A DNA stretch of 64,000 nt from Lacticaseibacillus casei DSM 20011 = JCM 1134 = ATCC 393 (GCF_000829055.1 NZ_AP012544.1:2790001-2854000), one strand, 5' to 3'. Positions 25,799 to 35,511 are shown, counted from the first letter of the stretch. Notes: generated by a model from the sequence alone, not told the origin. Program-made: numbers and translations.

Positions 25799-26956
25799 TT
25801 ATGCCGTGATTTGGTAGATTCGTTTGAAGAAGTTCAGCTGATTCTTGAAGCCAAAACAGGATCGTTTGAGTGACTTGATGAGGCAGTTAACGCCTTCGAT
25901 CGGACCGTTGGAATAAGGGCTGGTGACAGCGGCGAGAACAGCGACTTTGTGTCGCTTAAGCGTCGCGATCGTCATGTCCATTGCCGTATCGTTTGGCTCG
26001 TAAGTAGCTAACAGGTTTGCCAGTTCCGCGGGATGTTTCTTCACCATCAAAGCATCATGAAGCGCTAAGTAGGTCTCGTAGGTTTGCTTGAGCTTGGGCT
26101 CAGTATCAAGTGCGATATCGATGGCCTCCTGTTGCGTGACGTCTTCATTCAAACCAAACAGGAACTGTTTGTGTTTAGCGTCAGGCGCAGTTTGATGAAA
26201 AAGCCGCCAGTTTGTCTTCATGATCTTATAAGGACGGCTGTGCTTGTCATCAAGCTGTTTGAGCGCTTGGACGCGTACCTGATCAAGGGCACGAGCCGCA
26301 AGTTGAATGATATGGAACCGATCAATGACGACTTGGGCCTTGGGGAAAACCTCATGAATAATCGTCTGATAAGCTGCATTCATGTCCATGGTGACCGTCT
26401 GGACCCGAGTGCGTTCAGCGAGTGAATAATGAGCGATGAAGAAGTTTTTAATCGTGCGGTTGAATCGGTCACCAAGCAAGGCAATCAGACGATGTGAATC
26501 GGCATCAAGACAGATAAACGACATCATGCCATGAGTGGAACGGAACTCATCAAAGCAGAGTCGCGTGGGTAGCCGGCGAGCCGGTCGGAGTTTGAGATTT
26601 TGGTCAATGATCCGTTGAACCGAGGAGGCTGAGATTCCGATAATACGGGCGATGGTTTTGACTGGCAACCGTTCATGCGCTAACTTCATGATTCGTTCTG
26701 TCATGTGAGCGGCGATCGTGTGGTTGGGTTGCACGAGTGGCGTCTTGGCACTGACTGTGTGGTAACAGTTATGACAGCGCCATCGTTGCTTGTGCAAGTC
26801 AATGACTGTCGGCATTTCAACCCCGTTGAGGACGCGCACGTGGGCCGTGTAAAACCCGTTAGGGTGCAAGGCCTCAAAGCCACACAGTGGGCACCGGGTT
26901 AACCGGTAAGTCAGCTCGGCATCAATCACATGATACGGGGTCAATGGAACATCCAT
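25799..26956 (-). CDS. ISL3-family transposase
   Basis: This 385-residue transposase has the ISL3 layout: an N-terminal zinc ribbon (CPLCGF, RWRCHNCYHTV), an HTH region (VKTIARIIGISASSVQRII), then the DDE core with VTMDMNAAYQTII and VVIDRFHIIQLAARAL, and the C-terminal SPYSNGPIEGVNCLIKSLKR. The frame is complete. The start ATG overlaps a 28-bp sequence that occurs twice more at the borders of the arsenic transposon. I could not fix the terminal inverted repeats, so element ends are left open. Confidence 0.85.
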   Translation of the reverse strand: MDVPLTPYHVIDAELTYRLTRCPLCGFEALHPNGFYTAHVRVLNGVEMPTVIDLHKQRWRCHNCYHTVSAKTPLVQPNHTIAAHMTERIMKLAHERLPVKTIARIIGISASSVQRIIDQNLKLRPARRLPTRLCFDEFRSTHGMMSFICLDADSHRLIALLGDRFNRTIKNFFIAHYSLAERTRVQTVTMDMNAAYQTIIHEVFPKAQVVIDRFHIIQLAARALDQVRVQALKQLDDKHSRPYKIMKTNWRLFHQTAPDAKHKQFLFGLNEDVTQQEAIDIALDTEPKLKQTYETYLALHDALMVKKHPAELANLLATYEPNDTAMDMTIATLKRHKVAVLAAVTSPYSNGPIEGVNCLIKSLKRSCFGFKNQLNFFKRIYQITA

Positions 26957-26983
26957 ACGAAAAGTAGCGGTAGGATCCCGAAC

Positions 26984-27027
26984 AAAAAATCAGAAACGTT
27001 GATTTAACAGCGTTTCTGATTTTTTAT
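26984..27027. terminator. bidirectional hairpin upstream of the ISL3 transposase
   Basis: AAAAAATCAGAAACG pairs with CGTTTCTGATTTTTT and works in both directions. It would block read-through into the ISL3 gene from tnpA. Confidence 0.65.
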
Positions 27028-27052
27028 ATTGGCTTTATTTAAAAAGAGCTCT

Positions 27053-27080
27053 GGAACATTCGTACGAAAAGTAGCGGTAG
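27053..27080. repeat. 28-bp repeat at tnpA end, possible Tn3 inverted repeat
   Basis: This sequence (GGAACAT, then TACGAAAAGTAGCGGTAG) recurs at 26946-26973 in the same orientation and at 35337-35364 inverted. Its place 20 bp beyond the tnpA stop suits the left terminal repeat of the transposon, with 35337-35364 as the possible partner. Confidence 0.45.
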
Positions 27081-27100
27081 ACTTTAAAAACCGAACAATC

Positions 27101-30094
27101 TTATTTTTCGTCTGCTTCATCCAATGGTCTTAAATGACCATTTTCTAACGCTTCATTATATTGGAACGTGTACTTACCGACAAAGTTAATGTGTTCAAAC
27201 ATCAGTGGCGATAATTTGCCGATCATGTCGTCAGAACAATCAAACCCTTCTGATTGCATCTGCGTCACAATCTTTTCCAGGTAAACGGTATTCCAATAAA
27301 TAATGGCATTCGTGACTAAACTGAGAGCGTTTAGTTGTTCTTCCATACCATCAAAATACGTTTGATAAAGCTTCCCTTTCCGACCATAAAAGATGTTTCG
27401 ACAAAGCGCGTGCCGAGCTTCACCTTTATTTAGCTGTTCCAAAATTTGACGCGCATAAATCTCATCTGAAAGATAGCGTAATTGATGTTTCGTTTTATAG
27501 ACTTTGCCGTATTCAGTAATCGCTTTACCCAAAGCGGTTGGGTGGCCTTCACGTTGCAAGGCCTGAGTTAATTCTGTCGCATTGACCTTACCAGACTTTA
27601 ACGAACCGGCCACGCGTAAAATATCCTCCCAATGTTCTTCAATCAACCTTAAATTAATGCGGTTTTGAGACACCCCATTTAAGACTTGATAATCAGCGGT
27701 CGAATCAATCCGCCATAGCTTGGTTCCCTGACTATTAGCAATTCGGGGACTGAACTGAAAACCTAATAGGCCAAATAAGCCAAAGACTAAATCGCTATAA
27801 CCGGCGGTGTCGGTCATAATCTGAGTGGGTTCCAAACTGCTGCCTTGATTTAAAAAGCCTTCTAATAGGTAGAGAGAATCTCGTAAGGTCCCTGCAACCA
27901 CCATGCCATGAAAGCCGATATATTGATCAGAAACAAAATTGTAAAAAGTAATCCCGCGACCGCGGCCAAAGTATTTTGGATTGCTACGAGAATATAAAGA
28001 CCTTTGGGGGGTAACGTAACGAATGCCATCGGCCGAAGCCATTTGACCGTCGCCCCAGATGAGCGCACTTTTTAATTTTTTATGCGCGTTAATAATGCGG
28101 CGATTGGCGGCGGCAAGGGTATCAATTCGCAAGTATTGATGGTCCACGTACATTAACCGATCGTATTTTAGACTATTTGAACTGTTTTTAGCCACTGGCG
28201 AAAGGCCAATGTTACAAGCCTCAGCTAATAAAACCGCTAAAATACTAATATCAACGTGTTTCATCTTCGTCCCACTTTCACTAACGTGACTAAAACATTG
28301 TGTTAACTGTAACTGTTGGTTAACCTCCAAGAGAATATCCGATAAATCAATTTTGGGAATTAAATGCCGAACCCGACTTTTAAAGGCCGCTTCGTCCTTT
28401 TGTTCACGGACTTTGCGTAATTTGGCCACAATAATTTTTTCTTGGCCGTCAACCTCTTTGACCTGGGCCATTTCTGAATCAGCCCAATTTTTTAGGGCCT
28501 CGGCATAGGATAAAGCTAAATCCTGTTTCACCGCTTCAACGGCTGCTTGACCAGTCTGCGGTAAATCAAGTTGTTGAATCAAAACGGCCTTTTGTTGACG
28601 CCAAGTAGACTTATCAATTAAGCAGGCCATGGGATCAAGATAGCGATTACTTTGCCGGACGTAAATATCATGACGCTTAAGACCATGAACCAGAATCTCG
28701 ATGCCGGCAATCAACACACACTGATTGGTTACTTGGGGGTTCTCACGAATATAATAACGCCATTTTTTCGGTAGTTTTTCGACGATCTGTTCAAACATCC
28801 GATAGGTAACCGGGCGCGGAAACCGTTGGCGAATAAACTCCCAAACCATCAGACAATCTTGGCCATTGGTAGTCCCTTCAAAAACAATAGTGGCTAAAAT
28901 ATCCGGAATGAATTTCCGGAATTTTCGATAAGCATTTAACAGTTCTTCAATGGCAATTGGTTCTCGCTCATTACGCACTAACTGATTAACCTGGGTAACG
29001 GCTGACTCAATTATTTCAGGTGGATAAGTTGCTAAAACTTTGTTTCTGAGATCTTGACTGCTGATCGTTTCGTCCATCAATAACCTGACAATCTGGGAGA
29101 GCGTTAAAGCTGCATGATCAAAATCTTTAATGGTTCGCAGCCGTTCCTTGGCCTCTTTATTTTTGGCCCGTTTAAAAAGCGCCTCGTAGAAGCGTGAAAG
29201 AGCTAGTAATTGTTCATCCATCGCTCGTTTGCGATACTCGGAAACAAAAGCGACCAATAACGCCGTTTGTCTTTTGACGGACATCCGTTTAATCAGACTG
29301 GCCTTGGCTTTAAAAGCATAGTTGGCCAGATTCTTTAACTTTCCTGCTGGAATTGCGCCTAATTGCCAATCCTCAGTTTTAAATTGTTGAAACTGTTTTA
29401 ATCGAGTAAAGCCACGGTTAATTTCTTTGCGGCTTTCATCCATCAAAGGATTTCTTAAGAGATCCATTTTAATGGTGGCCCCATAGATGGGTTCCCCAAC
29501 GGCAGTTAACAGATTTAAAAGTCGGTCCGTTTCTTCCGCTGAAGGGACGGCCACTAATTGACTATCCAAAAGGTCGGCGGCAACCTCCGTGACCCCATTA
29601 ACAAAGCGTTCAAAGGTGGTCACCCCTGGTAAGAGAATTTTTTCATCCAAACATTTTTTTAGCAGCATATCAAAAAGTAGTTTTTCGGTTTCGTTTGTAA
29701 AACGCGCTCGCTCAAGCAGCCAGTCGTTCAGGCTCGCTTTGACCGCGGGATCAGTAAAGGCTTGATAATGATATTTTCGCTTAATCAGCGCCATATGTTG
29801 GCTAATGGTCATTTTTCGCGTGTAGCCTGCTAATGCCCGACCATCAATAGTTAACTGTTTAGCTAAATAATCAATTACCTCAGCTGGGACTTGTTGTAGA
29901 TTAGTTGGAAAAGTTCCTAAAAATCTAACTGAGCTCAATTGAACGGCAAAGCCTAATTTAGTCGTTGCGGAACGCATTTCATCAATTAACGCGCGATCAA
30001 AATCAGTTAATTGAAAATACAGCCGCAGTTGATCGGCAGAAGAGATGCCCTCAAAAGTTCCGAAGCTTTGTTGGTGATGCGGGTTAGTCGGCAT
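27101..30094 (-). CDS. tnpA: Tn3-family transposase TnpA
   Basis: At 997 residues this is a full-length Tn3-family transposase, which performs replicative transposition through cointegrates. The N-terminal DUF4158-like region opens FGTFEGISSADQLRLYFQLT, and the C-terminal DDE half contains IMTDTAGYSDLVFGLFGLLG and the late NAIIYWNTVYLEKI segment with GEARHALCRNIFYGRKG. The ATG at 30094 has GGAG upstream; the longer TTG start is less likely. It diverges from the resolvase gene across a 166-bp res region, and carries an arsenic resistance operon as cargo. Confidence 0.92.
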   Translation of the reverse strand: MPTNPHHQQSFGTFEGISSADQLRLYFQLTDFDRALIDEMRSATTKLGFAVQLSSVRFLGTFPTNLQQVPAEVIDYLAKQLTIDGRALAGYTRKMTISQHMALIKRKYHYQAFTDPAVKASLNDWLLERARFTNETEKLLFDMLLKKCLDEKILLPGVTTFERFVNGVTEVAADLLDSQLVAVPSAEETDRLLNLLTAVGEPIYGATIKMDLLRNPLMDESRKEINRGFTRLKQFQQFKTEDWQLGAIPAGKLKNLANYAFKAKASLIKRMSVKRQTALLVAFVSEYRKRAMDEQLLALSRFYEALFKRAKNKEAKERLRTIKDFDHAALTLSQIVRLLMDETISSQDLRNKVLATYPPEIIESAVTQVNQLVRNEREPIAIEELLNAYRKFRKFIPDILATIVFEGTTNGQDCLMVWEFIRQRFPRPVTYRMFEQIVEKLPKKWRYYIRENPQVTNQCVLIAGIEILVHGLKRHDIYVRQSNRYLDPMACLIDKSTWRQQKAVLIQQLDLPQTGQAAVEAVKQDLALSYAEALKNWADSEMAQVKEVDGQEKIIVAKLRKVREQKDEAAFKSRVRHLIPKIDLSDILLEVNQQLQLTQCFSHVSESGTKMKHVDISILAVLLAEACNIGLSPVAKNSSNSLKYDRLMYVDHQYLRIDTLAAANRRIINAHKKLKSALIWGDGQMASADGIRYVTPQRSLYSRSNPKYFGRGRGITFYNFVSDQYIGFHGMVVAGTLRDSLYLLEGFLNQGSSLEPTQIMTDTAGYSDLVFGLFGLLGFQFSPRIANSQGTKLWRIDSTADYQVLNGVSQNRINLRLIEEHWEDILRVAGSLKSGKVNATELTQALQREGHPTALGKAITEYGKVYKTKHQLRYLSDEIYARQILEQLNKGEARHALCRNIFYGRKGKLYQTYFDGMEEQLNALSLVTNAIIYWNTVYLEKIVTQMQSEGFDCSDDMIGKLSPLMFEHINFVGKYTFQYNEALENGHLRPLDEADEK

Positions 30095-30106
30095 ATTATT
30101 CTCCAA

Positions 30107-30272
30107 TGTTTTTAAAAAACTATAGTTTTTGGAAAGGTTTCGCTATACTTTGATTAGGTTGATTTAACCGGGTTTTGAGTTTTCAAAAACTCATTATCAA
30201 AAAGTTTATAATAAACCATTGCCAAAAGATAGCTAAATTTACCCTGGCTATCAAAAAACTAAGGAGTCACTC
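30107..30272. promoter_or_regulatory. res site and divergent promoters of tnpA and resolvase
   Basis: Three palindromes lie here: AAAAACTATAGTTTTT (30115-30130), TGAGTTTT-CA-AAAACTCA (30176-30193) and GATAGC...GCTATC (30228-30252). Their number and place fit the three resolvase-binding subsites of Tn3 res. Exact subsite borders are inferred. Confidence 0.6.
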
Positions 30273-30869
30273 ATGATTATTGGATATGCACGGGTTTCAA
30301 AAGATGATCAGAATCTCAATCGCCAAATTGATCAATTAATGGCTTATGGTGCCGAAAAAATCATTCAAGAAAAGTTTACCGGGACCCGGCAAAGAAGACC
30401 GGGAATTACCCAGCTTCTCCAAACCATTCGGGCTCATGATGTCGTGGTCGTTGAAAGTATTTCCCGCTTGGGCCGCAATACGTTGGACATTTTAAATCTG
30501 ATTCAATTACTGCACCAAAAACAAATTAAGTTTGTTTCTTTAAAGGAGCAGATGGACACCGAGACCCCAACTGGTCGAGCCATGCTGCAAATGATGAGTG
30601 TGATTGCGGAACTGGAGCGGAATTTATTAGCTGATCGGGTTAAAGAAGGGATTGCGGCCAGTCGTCGGCGTGGCGTGACAGTTGGCCGACCACGAATCGC
30701 CCAAGAAAAGTTGGATATTGCCATTCGGATGTATCAAAGTGGTGACTATTCAGTTAAAGAAATTTTGGCCACCAACCAAATTTCCTCAGGAACTTTTTAC
30801 CGCGAAGTGAATCGGTTAAAACTAAAAAAGCTTAAAAGAAAAGATGACCCATCTGCTTCTCACAACTGA
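30273..30869 (+). CDS. tnpR: serine resolvase TnpR
   Basis: This 198-residue serine recombinase resolves Tn3 cointegrates at res. The catalytic serine is Ser9 in IIGYARVSKDDQN; the conserved VVVESISRLGRN and ELERNLLADRVKEGIAASRRRG, with the helix-turn-helix tail VKEILATNQISSGTFYREV, follow. CTAAGGAG lies before the ATG. The C-terminal tail is slightly longer than in Tn3 resolvase. It is divergent from tnpA. Confidence 0.9.
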   Translation: MIIGYARVSKDDQNLNRQIDQLMAYGAEKIIQEKFTGTRQRRPGITQLLQTIRAHDVVVVESISRLGRNTLDILNLIQLLHQKQIKFVSLKEQMDTETPTGRAMLQMMSVIAELERNLLADRVKEGIAASRRRGVTVGRPRIAQEKLDIAIRMYQSGDYSVKEILATNQISSGTFYREVNRLKLKKLKRKDDPSASHN

Positions 30870-30923
30870 CTTCTAAATATTATGGATTCCAAAAAAGATT
30901 TACGACCTTTAGTTTTAACAAAG

Positions 30924-30975
30924 TTGACAAGCCATTGGAGTAGCTCTTATACTATACATAGATGATCGTCTATGT
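30924..30975 (+). promoter_or_regulatory. ars promoter with ArsR operator
   Basis: TTGACA (30924-30929) and TATACT (30948-30953) are 18 bp apart. ACATAGA-TGATCG-TCTATGT (30956-30975) is an inverted repeat just downstream of the -10, where a bound ArsR would block transcription until arsenite is present. Confidence 0.75.
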
Positions 30976-30991
30976 AATGGAAGGAGAAAAA

Positions 30992-31315
30992 ATGGATTAT
31001 CAAAATTACGTTCAAATGCTAAAAGCAATGGCTGACCCGAACCGCCTAAAAATCATTGATCTGCTTTCATGTGGATCACTTTGTGCTTGTGATATCCTCC
31101 AGCATTTTGATTTTTCTCAACCCACTTTGTCTCATCATATGAAGGTTTTGCAAAATGCAGGTATTGTGTTTGCGGTAAAGGATGGGAAATGGCACCACTA
31201 TTCCCTACAAAAAAGGTTTGTCCAAGAGTTTAAACAGAATACCGACCAACTGTTAGCCGCTGATGAGCACTGCCTTTGCCAACGGTCTGATTGTGAAAAA
31301 GATGTTGCCAATTAA
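30992..31315 (+). CDS. arsR: ArsR-family arsenic-responsive repressor
   Basis: This 107-residue winged-helix repressor releases DNA when arsenite or antimonite binds. The metal site SLCACDIL (Cys-x-Cys-Asp in the recognition region) is the classical ArsR type; the recognition helix is FSQPTLSHHMKVLQNAG, followed by the wing. The C-terminal tail has more cysteines (HCLCQRSDC), which may add metal ligands. The ATG at 30992 has AAGGAG upstream. It is first in the ars operon, behind its own operator. Confidence 0.9.
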   Translation: MDYQNYVQMLKAMADPNRLKIIDLLSCGSLCACDILQHFDFSQPTLSHHMKVLQNAGIVFAVKDGKWHHYSLQKRFVQEFKQNTDQLLAADEHCLCQRSDCEKDVAN

Positions 31316-31330
31316 GTTTTTTTAAGCAAT

Positions 31331-31350
31331 ACATAGACGCGTGTCTATGT
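31331..31350 (+). promoter_or_regulatory. second ArsR operator, between arsR and arsA
   Basis: ACATAGACGCGTGTCTATGT is a perfect 20-bp palindrome sharing ACATAGA/TCTATGT with the first operator. It ends just before the arsA ribosome site AAGGAG. It could hold an internal control point or roadblock. Confidence 0.7.
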
Positions 31351-31363
31351 AAGGAGCTGAAAA

Positions 31364-33097
31364 ATGATGGAAAAGTATTCGCCACAAGAGATTAATTTAA
31401 CCAAGTACCTATTTTTTACCGGCAAGGGTGGGGTTGGCAAAACCACGGTTGCCAGTGCCACTGCAATTAGCTTAGCTGATGCTGGTCACCGAGTTATGAT
31501 CGTTTCCACTGATCCAGCTAGTAACTTGCAGGACGTTTTTAAAGTTAGTTTAACCAATCAGCCAAAGCCGATTCCAAACATTTCCGGTTTGTTTGCTGCC
31601 AACTTTGATCCGGTCATTGCTGCGAACGAGTATCGCGAGCAGGTTATTCAACCTTATCGAGGCATGTTGCCCAAAGAAGCCATTCAGAATATGGCTGAAC
31701 AATTATCAGGCTCGTGTACGGTTGAAATTGCTGCATTTAATGAATTTGCCAACTTTCTAACTAGTTCCAAGATTAATCAGCAATTTGACTATATTATTTT
31801 TGATACCGCGCCGACCGGCCATACCTTAAGAATGCTGCAATTGCCTTCTGCTTGGAGTAATTACCTGGATAAGAATGATCGTGGTGCATCCTGTCTCGGC
31901 CAACTAGCTGGCTTAAATGATAAGAAAGCTATGTATCAAAAAGCGGTTGAAACTTTAGGCAATCCTCAAGCGACGACTTTGTTTTTAGTTACCCGACCAC
32001 AAAAAGGCGCCCTTCTGGAGGCACAACGCGCTTCACATGAGTTGGCAGCCTTAAACATTAAGAACCAGCAACTAATCATTAACGGTATCTTAAATCAGCC
32101 AACCGACGCAGTTTCTCAGACTATTTTTAAACAACAGCAAGCTGATTTGCAGAATATGCCAGTCACTTTAGACCAGCTACCCAAGTTAGCAATCCCATTG
32201 CGAGCATACAACGTATTGGGATTAGCTAATTTACGACTACTATTGAAAGACCAGCAGCCGCAAATCACTGAGGAACCGGTTACTGCTAGTCACTTTCCTG
32301 ATCTGGATGTTGTCGTGAAGAATTTAGTGCAGTCAAATAAAAAAATTATCTTCACCATGGGCAAAGGTGGCGTTGGTAAAACAACCGTTGCCGTTCAAAT
32401 TGCCCAAAAGATAGCTGCTCAACACAAAACCGTGCACTTGGCTACCACTGACCCAGCTGATCATTTGAAATACTTCAAAATCACAAGTCCGCTGATCAAG
32501 GTGAGCCATATTGATGAGAAAAAGTCTTTAAAAGAATATCAAAACGAAGTTCTCACTACTGCTAAAAAGACCATGAAGTCTAATGATGTTGATTATGTCG
32601 CTGAAGATTTGCGTTCACCATGTACTCAAGAAATTGCTGTCTTCCGAGCTTTTGCTGAGTTAGTCGCCCAAAATGATAGTGACGTCGTTGTGGTTGATAC
32701 GGCTCCGACTGGTCATACACTCTTACTGTTAAACTCGACCCAAAGCTATGCTCAAGAAGTTGCCCATACCTCCGGCAGCGTCCCACAAGCAGTCGTTAAT
32801 CTGTTACCAAGACTACAAGATCCTAAGCAAACTGAAATTATTATGGTAACGCTACCAGAAGCCACGCCGGTTTATGAATCAATGCGGTTAGATGACGATT
32901 TGAAGCGAGCCAGTCTAGCTCATACTTGGTGGGTGGTCAACCAAAGTATGTTGGCAACTCAAACCACTGATCCATGTTTGTTGGCTCGAGTGCAAAGCGA
33001 AGTTAAATGGATTGATCAGGTAAAAGAGCTTTCGAATAATCATTTTGCTGTTATGCAATGGCAACCAAATTACGAAAAAACGCTTTTAACGGTTTAA
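31364..33097 (+). CDS. arsA: ArsA arsenite-transport ATPase
   Basis: This 577-residue protein is the catalytic subunit of the arsenite pump. It has two homologous halves, each with the deviant Walker A GKGGVGKTT (about residues 20-28 and 330-338) and the DTAPTGHTL signature (about 145 and 445). Cysteines in LSGSCTVEIA, GASCLGQL and RSPCTQEIA match the As(III) site of the family. It hydrolyses ATP at the membrane face of ArsB and receives arsenite from ArsD, which is encoded downstream. Confidence 0.93.
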   Translation: MMEKYSPQEINLTKYLFFTGKGGVGKTTVASATAISLADAGHRVMIVSTDPASNLQDVFKVSLTNQPKPIPNISGLFAANFDPVIAANEYREQVIQPYRGMLPKEAIQNMAEQLSGSCTVEIAAFNEFANFLTSSKINQQFDYIIFDTAPTGHTLRMLQLPSAWSNYLDKNDRGASCLGQLAGLNDKKAMYQKAVETLGNPQATTLFLVTRPQKGALLEAQRASHELAALNIKNQQLIINGILNQPTDAVSQTIFKQQQADLQNMPVTLDQLPKLAIPLRAYNVLGLANLRLLLKDQQPQITEEPVTASHFPDLDVVVKNLVQSNKKIIFTMGKGGVGKTTVAVQIAQKIAAQHKTVHLATTDPADHLKYFKITSPLIKVSHIDEKKSLKEYQNEVLTTAKKTMKSNDVDYVAEDLRSPCTQEIAVFRAFAELVAQNDSDVVVVDTAPTGHTLLLLNSTQSYAQEVAHTSGSVPQAVVNLLPRLQDPKQTEIIMVTLPEATPVYESMRLDDDLKRASLAHTWWVVNQSMLATQTTDPCLLARVQSEVKWIDQVKELSNNHFAVMQWQPNYEKTLLTV

Positions 33098-33139
33098 TTA
33101 ATTAAAGGAAAAAAATAATTAATCAGTTTAGGAGGTATC

Positions 33140-34435
33140 ATGCAAGTCTTTTTTGCCGTTGGAATTTTCTTACTCACATTATTATTCGTTATCTGGCAAC
33201 CTAGAGGATTATCAATTGGATGGACAGCCGTTGGTGGTGCAATTTTAGCATTATTGTTTGGCGTGGTGAGTTTTAAAGATGTTGGAACAGTTACCGGAAT
33301 TGTCTGGAATGCCACCTTATCTTTCGTGGCTATTATTCTGATTTCACTCATTTTAGATCAAATCGGATTTTTTGAATGGGCCGCCTTACACATGGCTCGC
33401 TGGGCAAACGGTCACGGTATTCGCATGTTTATTTTGGTGACCACCTTAGGCGCCGTCGTTGCTGCCCTTTTTGCTAATGATGGGGCTGCTCTGATTCTTA
33501 CCCCCATTGTTTTAGCAATGGTTCGTGCCTTACACTTTGATGAAAAGCAAGTTTTCCCTTTTATTATTGCCAGTGGCTTTATTGCCGATACCACTTCTTT
33601 ACCAATGATTGTTAGTAACTTGGTAAATATTGTCTCTGCAGACTTTTTTGGAATTTCCTTTTCAGCGTATGCGTTAAGAATGTGGATTCCTGATCTATTT
33701 TCGCTGTTAGGTAGTATTGGTATCCTGTATCTTTACTTTCGAAAAGCATTGCCACGAAAATTTGATGCCACTCAGGTTGCGGAACCCAGTTCTGCACTAA
33801 AAGATCAGCGACTTTTCAAGTTTTCATGGGTCGTCTTAATCCTCCTATTGATTGGTTACTTTAGTAGCGGTTTCTTAGGAATCCCCGTCTCCTTTATCGC
33901 ACTGAGTATTGCGGCTATTTTTCTGATAGTTGGTCAAAGAAGTTCCCATGTTAATGCGATGACAGCGATTAAAGGAGCTCCTTGGAACATTGTCTTTTTC
34001 TCAATCGGTATGTATGTCGTAGTCTACGGCCTTCAGAACGTTGGTCTAACAACATTATTATCAGGTGTCATTACCGAAATCGCAAAAGGTGGTCGGTTTG
34101 CTGCCACAATGGGCATGGGCTACTTAGCAGCACTTTTATCGTCATTAATGAATAACATGCCGACCGTCATGATTAATGCACTATCAATCAAAGGCGCTGA
34201 CGTTTCAGGGATCATCCATCATACGTTAGTGTACGCAAACATAATCGGCTCAGATTTGGGACCTAAGATTACCCCAATTGGCTCTTTGGCTACATTAGTC
34301 TGGCTACATGTGTTAGCTCAAAAGGGAGTTAAAATTAAATGGGGGACTTATTTTAAAATTGGAATTGTAACCACGATCCCAGTGTTGTTTATTACCCTAT
34401 GTGGCCTCTGGTTATCATTATCGATTTTTGGTTAG
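33140..34435 (+). CDS. arsB: ArsB arsenite efflux permease
   Basis: This 431-residue, about 12-helix protein is of the ArsB/NhaD ion transporter superfamily and exports arsenite, alone or driven by ArsA. Typical blocks are [56 protein letters not shown] and [21 protein letters not shown] precedes the ATG. It follows arsA by 42 bp in the same operon. It is distinct from the Acr3 family. Confidence 0.9.
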   Translation: MQVFFAVGIFLLTLLFVIWQPRGLSIGWTAVGGAILALLFGVVSFKDVGTVTGIVWNATLSFVAIILISLILDQIGFFEWAALHMARWANGHGIRMFILVTTLGAVVAALFANDGAALILTPIVLAMVRALHFDEKQVFPFIIASGFIADTTSLPMIVSNLVNIVSADFFGISFSAYALRMWIPDLFSLLGSIGILYLYFRKALPRKFDATQVAEPSSALKDQRLFKFSWVVLILLLIGYFSSGFLGIPVSFIALSIAAIFLIVGQRSSHVNAMTAIKGAPWNIVFFSIGMYVVVYGLQNVGLTTLLSGVITEIAKGGRFAATMGMGYLAALLSSLMNNMPTVMINALSIKGADVSGIIHHTLVYANIIGSDLGPKITPIGSLATLVWLHVLAQKGVKIKWGTYFKIGIVTTIPVLFITLCGLWLSLSIFG

Positions 34436-34471
34436 AAAATATAAATCACAATTACTTTGGAGATGAATAGA

Positions 34472-34807
34472 ATGAAAAAAATAGAGCTTTTTGAACCAGC
34501 AATGTGTTGTTCAACCGGTGTTTGTGGTCCCAGCGTTGATAAGGAATTGATTCAAACAACGGCCATTCAGCGGTATGTCAGTGTGAATGCACAGGGGCAG
34601 GCCATGTTCATTCGTCGTAATTTAGCCCAGAACCCCGATGCCTTTGTTCGAAATCCGATTGTTGCCCAAGAACTAAAACGTCAGGGTATAAATGCTTTAC
34701 CAATTACGTTAGTGGATGGTCAGTTGGTAAAAACCGGTGAATACCCAACCATTAACGAGTTTAGCAGTTACTTAGACATGGATTTAGTAGCTGCTTTGGT
34801 TCACTAA
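34472..34807 (+). CDS. arsD: ArsD arsenic metallochaperone
   Basis: This 111-residue protein is ArsD, which carries arsenite to ArsA and weakly represses the operon. The essential cysteines are present in [19 protein letters not shown] (Cys12, Cys13, Cys18), and the thioredoxin-like fold ends in [20 protein letters not shown] take the ATG at 34472 since an earlier ATG is too close to the GGAG site. ArsD usually lies between arsR and arsA; here it is after arsB. Confidence 0.9.
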   Translation: MKKIELFEPAMCCSTGVCGPSVDKELIQTTAIQRYVSVNAQGQAMFIRRNLAQNPDAFVRNPIVAQELKRQGINALPITLVDGQLVKTGEYPTINEFSSYLDMDLVAALVH

Positions 34808-34829
34808 TAGTTTAGATGGAGGATTAATG

Positions 34830-35246
34830 ATGACACAAATTTATTTTCTATGTACTGGAAATGCTTGTCGAAGTCAAATGGCTGAAGGATTCGCTAAAAA
34901 AATTTTAGGCAATGATTGGCGCGTTGCCAGTGCGGGAGTCGAGGTGCATGGCTTGAATCCATTGGCTGTTAAAGTTATGGCTGAAAAAGGAATAGATATT
35001 TCCCAGCAAACATCAAAGTTAATTGATCCCGATTATTTGCTTCACAGTGACCTAGTTGTCACCTTATGTGGAGACGCTCGTGATCGCTGTCCAGTCACCC
35101 CACCAACGGTCAAGAAAAAGCATTGGCCACTTCCAGACCCGGCTTTAGCAGCTGGATCCGAACAGGATAGAATAGTAGTTTTTCGGAAGGTCAGAGATCA
35201 AATTGAGCAGCAGATTATTGACTTAGCAAAAGTCGGTAACCTCTGA
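34830..35246 (+). CDS. arsC: ArsC arsenate reductase, thioredoxin-coupled
   Basis: This 138-residue enzyme reduces arsenate to arsenite using thioredoxin. It has the low-molecular-weight phosphatase loop [13 protein letters not shown] near the N-terminus and the redox pair in [15 protein letters not shown], matching the S. aureus pI258 type and not the glutaredoxin type. Start could be either of two adjacent ATGs with TGGAGG upstream. It is the last gene of the operon, 20 bp after arsD. Confidence 0.92.
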   Translation: MTQIYFLCTGNACRSQMAEGFAKKILGNDWRVASAGVEVHGLNPLAVKVMAEKGIDISQQTSKLIDPDYLLHSDLVVTLCGDARDRCPVTPPTVKKKHWPLPDPALAAGSEQDRIVVFRKVRDQIEQQIIDLAKVGNL

Positions 35247-35280
35247 GGAATCAGTAGGTCCGTAACCAATACGAATTTTA

Positions 35281-35511
35281 AAATAGCGGTAGAAAACCGT
35301 ATATTCAGATAACAAACATTCTGAGTGTTCGGCTTCCTACCGCTACTTTTCGTATGGATGTTCCATTAACCCCATTAACGCCGCCAAATCGTCCTACTCT
35401 AACGGACCGATAGAGGGCATCAACCGTAAGATCAATGAGCTCAAACGTGCTTGTTATGGCTTCTCCAATCAGGCCAATATGTTCACACGCGTCTACCAGC
35501 TGATTGCCTAG
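35281..35511 (+). pseudogene. internally deleted ISL3-family element
   Basis: The first codons of an ISL3 transposase (MDVPLTP from 35354) run straight into its last 39 residues in another frame (YSNGPIEGINRKINELKRA, then GFSNQANMFTRVYQ, stop at 35511). Upstream, TAGCGGTAG (35284-35292) and CTACCGCTA (35337-35345) form a long hairpin. It is a different member from the intact ISL3 at 25.8 kb. Together they bracket the Tn3-ars segment. Confidence 0.7.

Noticed and set aside
25794..27052. Exact ends for the ISL3 element
   Set aside because: I looked for inverted repeats near 25780-25798 and 27036-27052 (GAGC... on both sides), but the match is too weak to state boundaries.
27862..28068. Small minus-strand frame inside tnpA
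   Set aside because: Shadow of the transposase gene in another frame.
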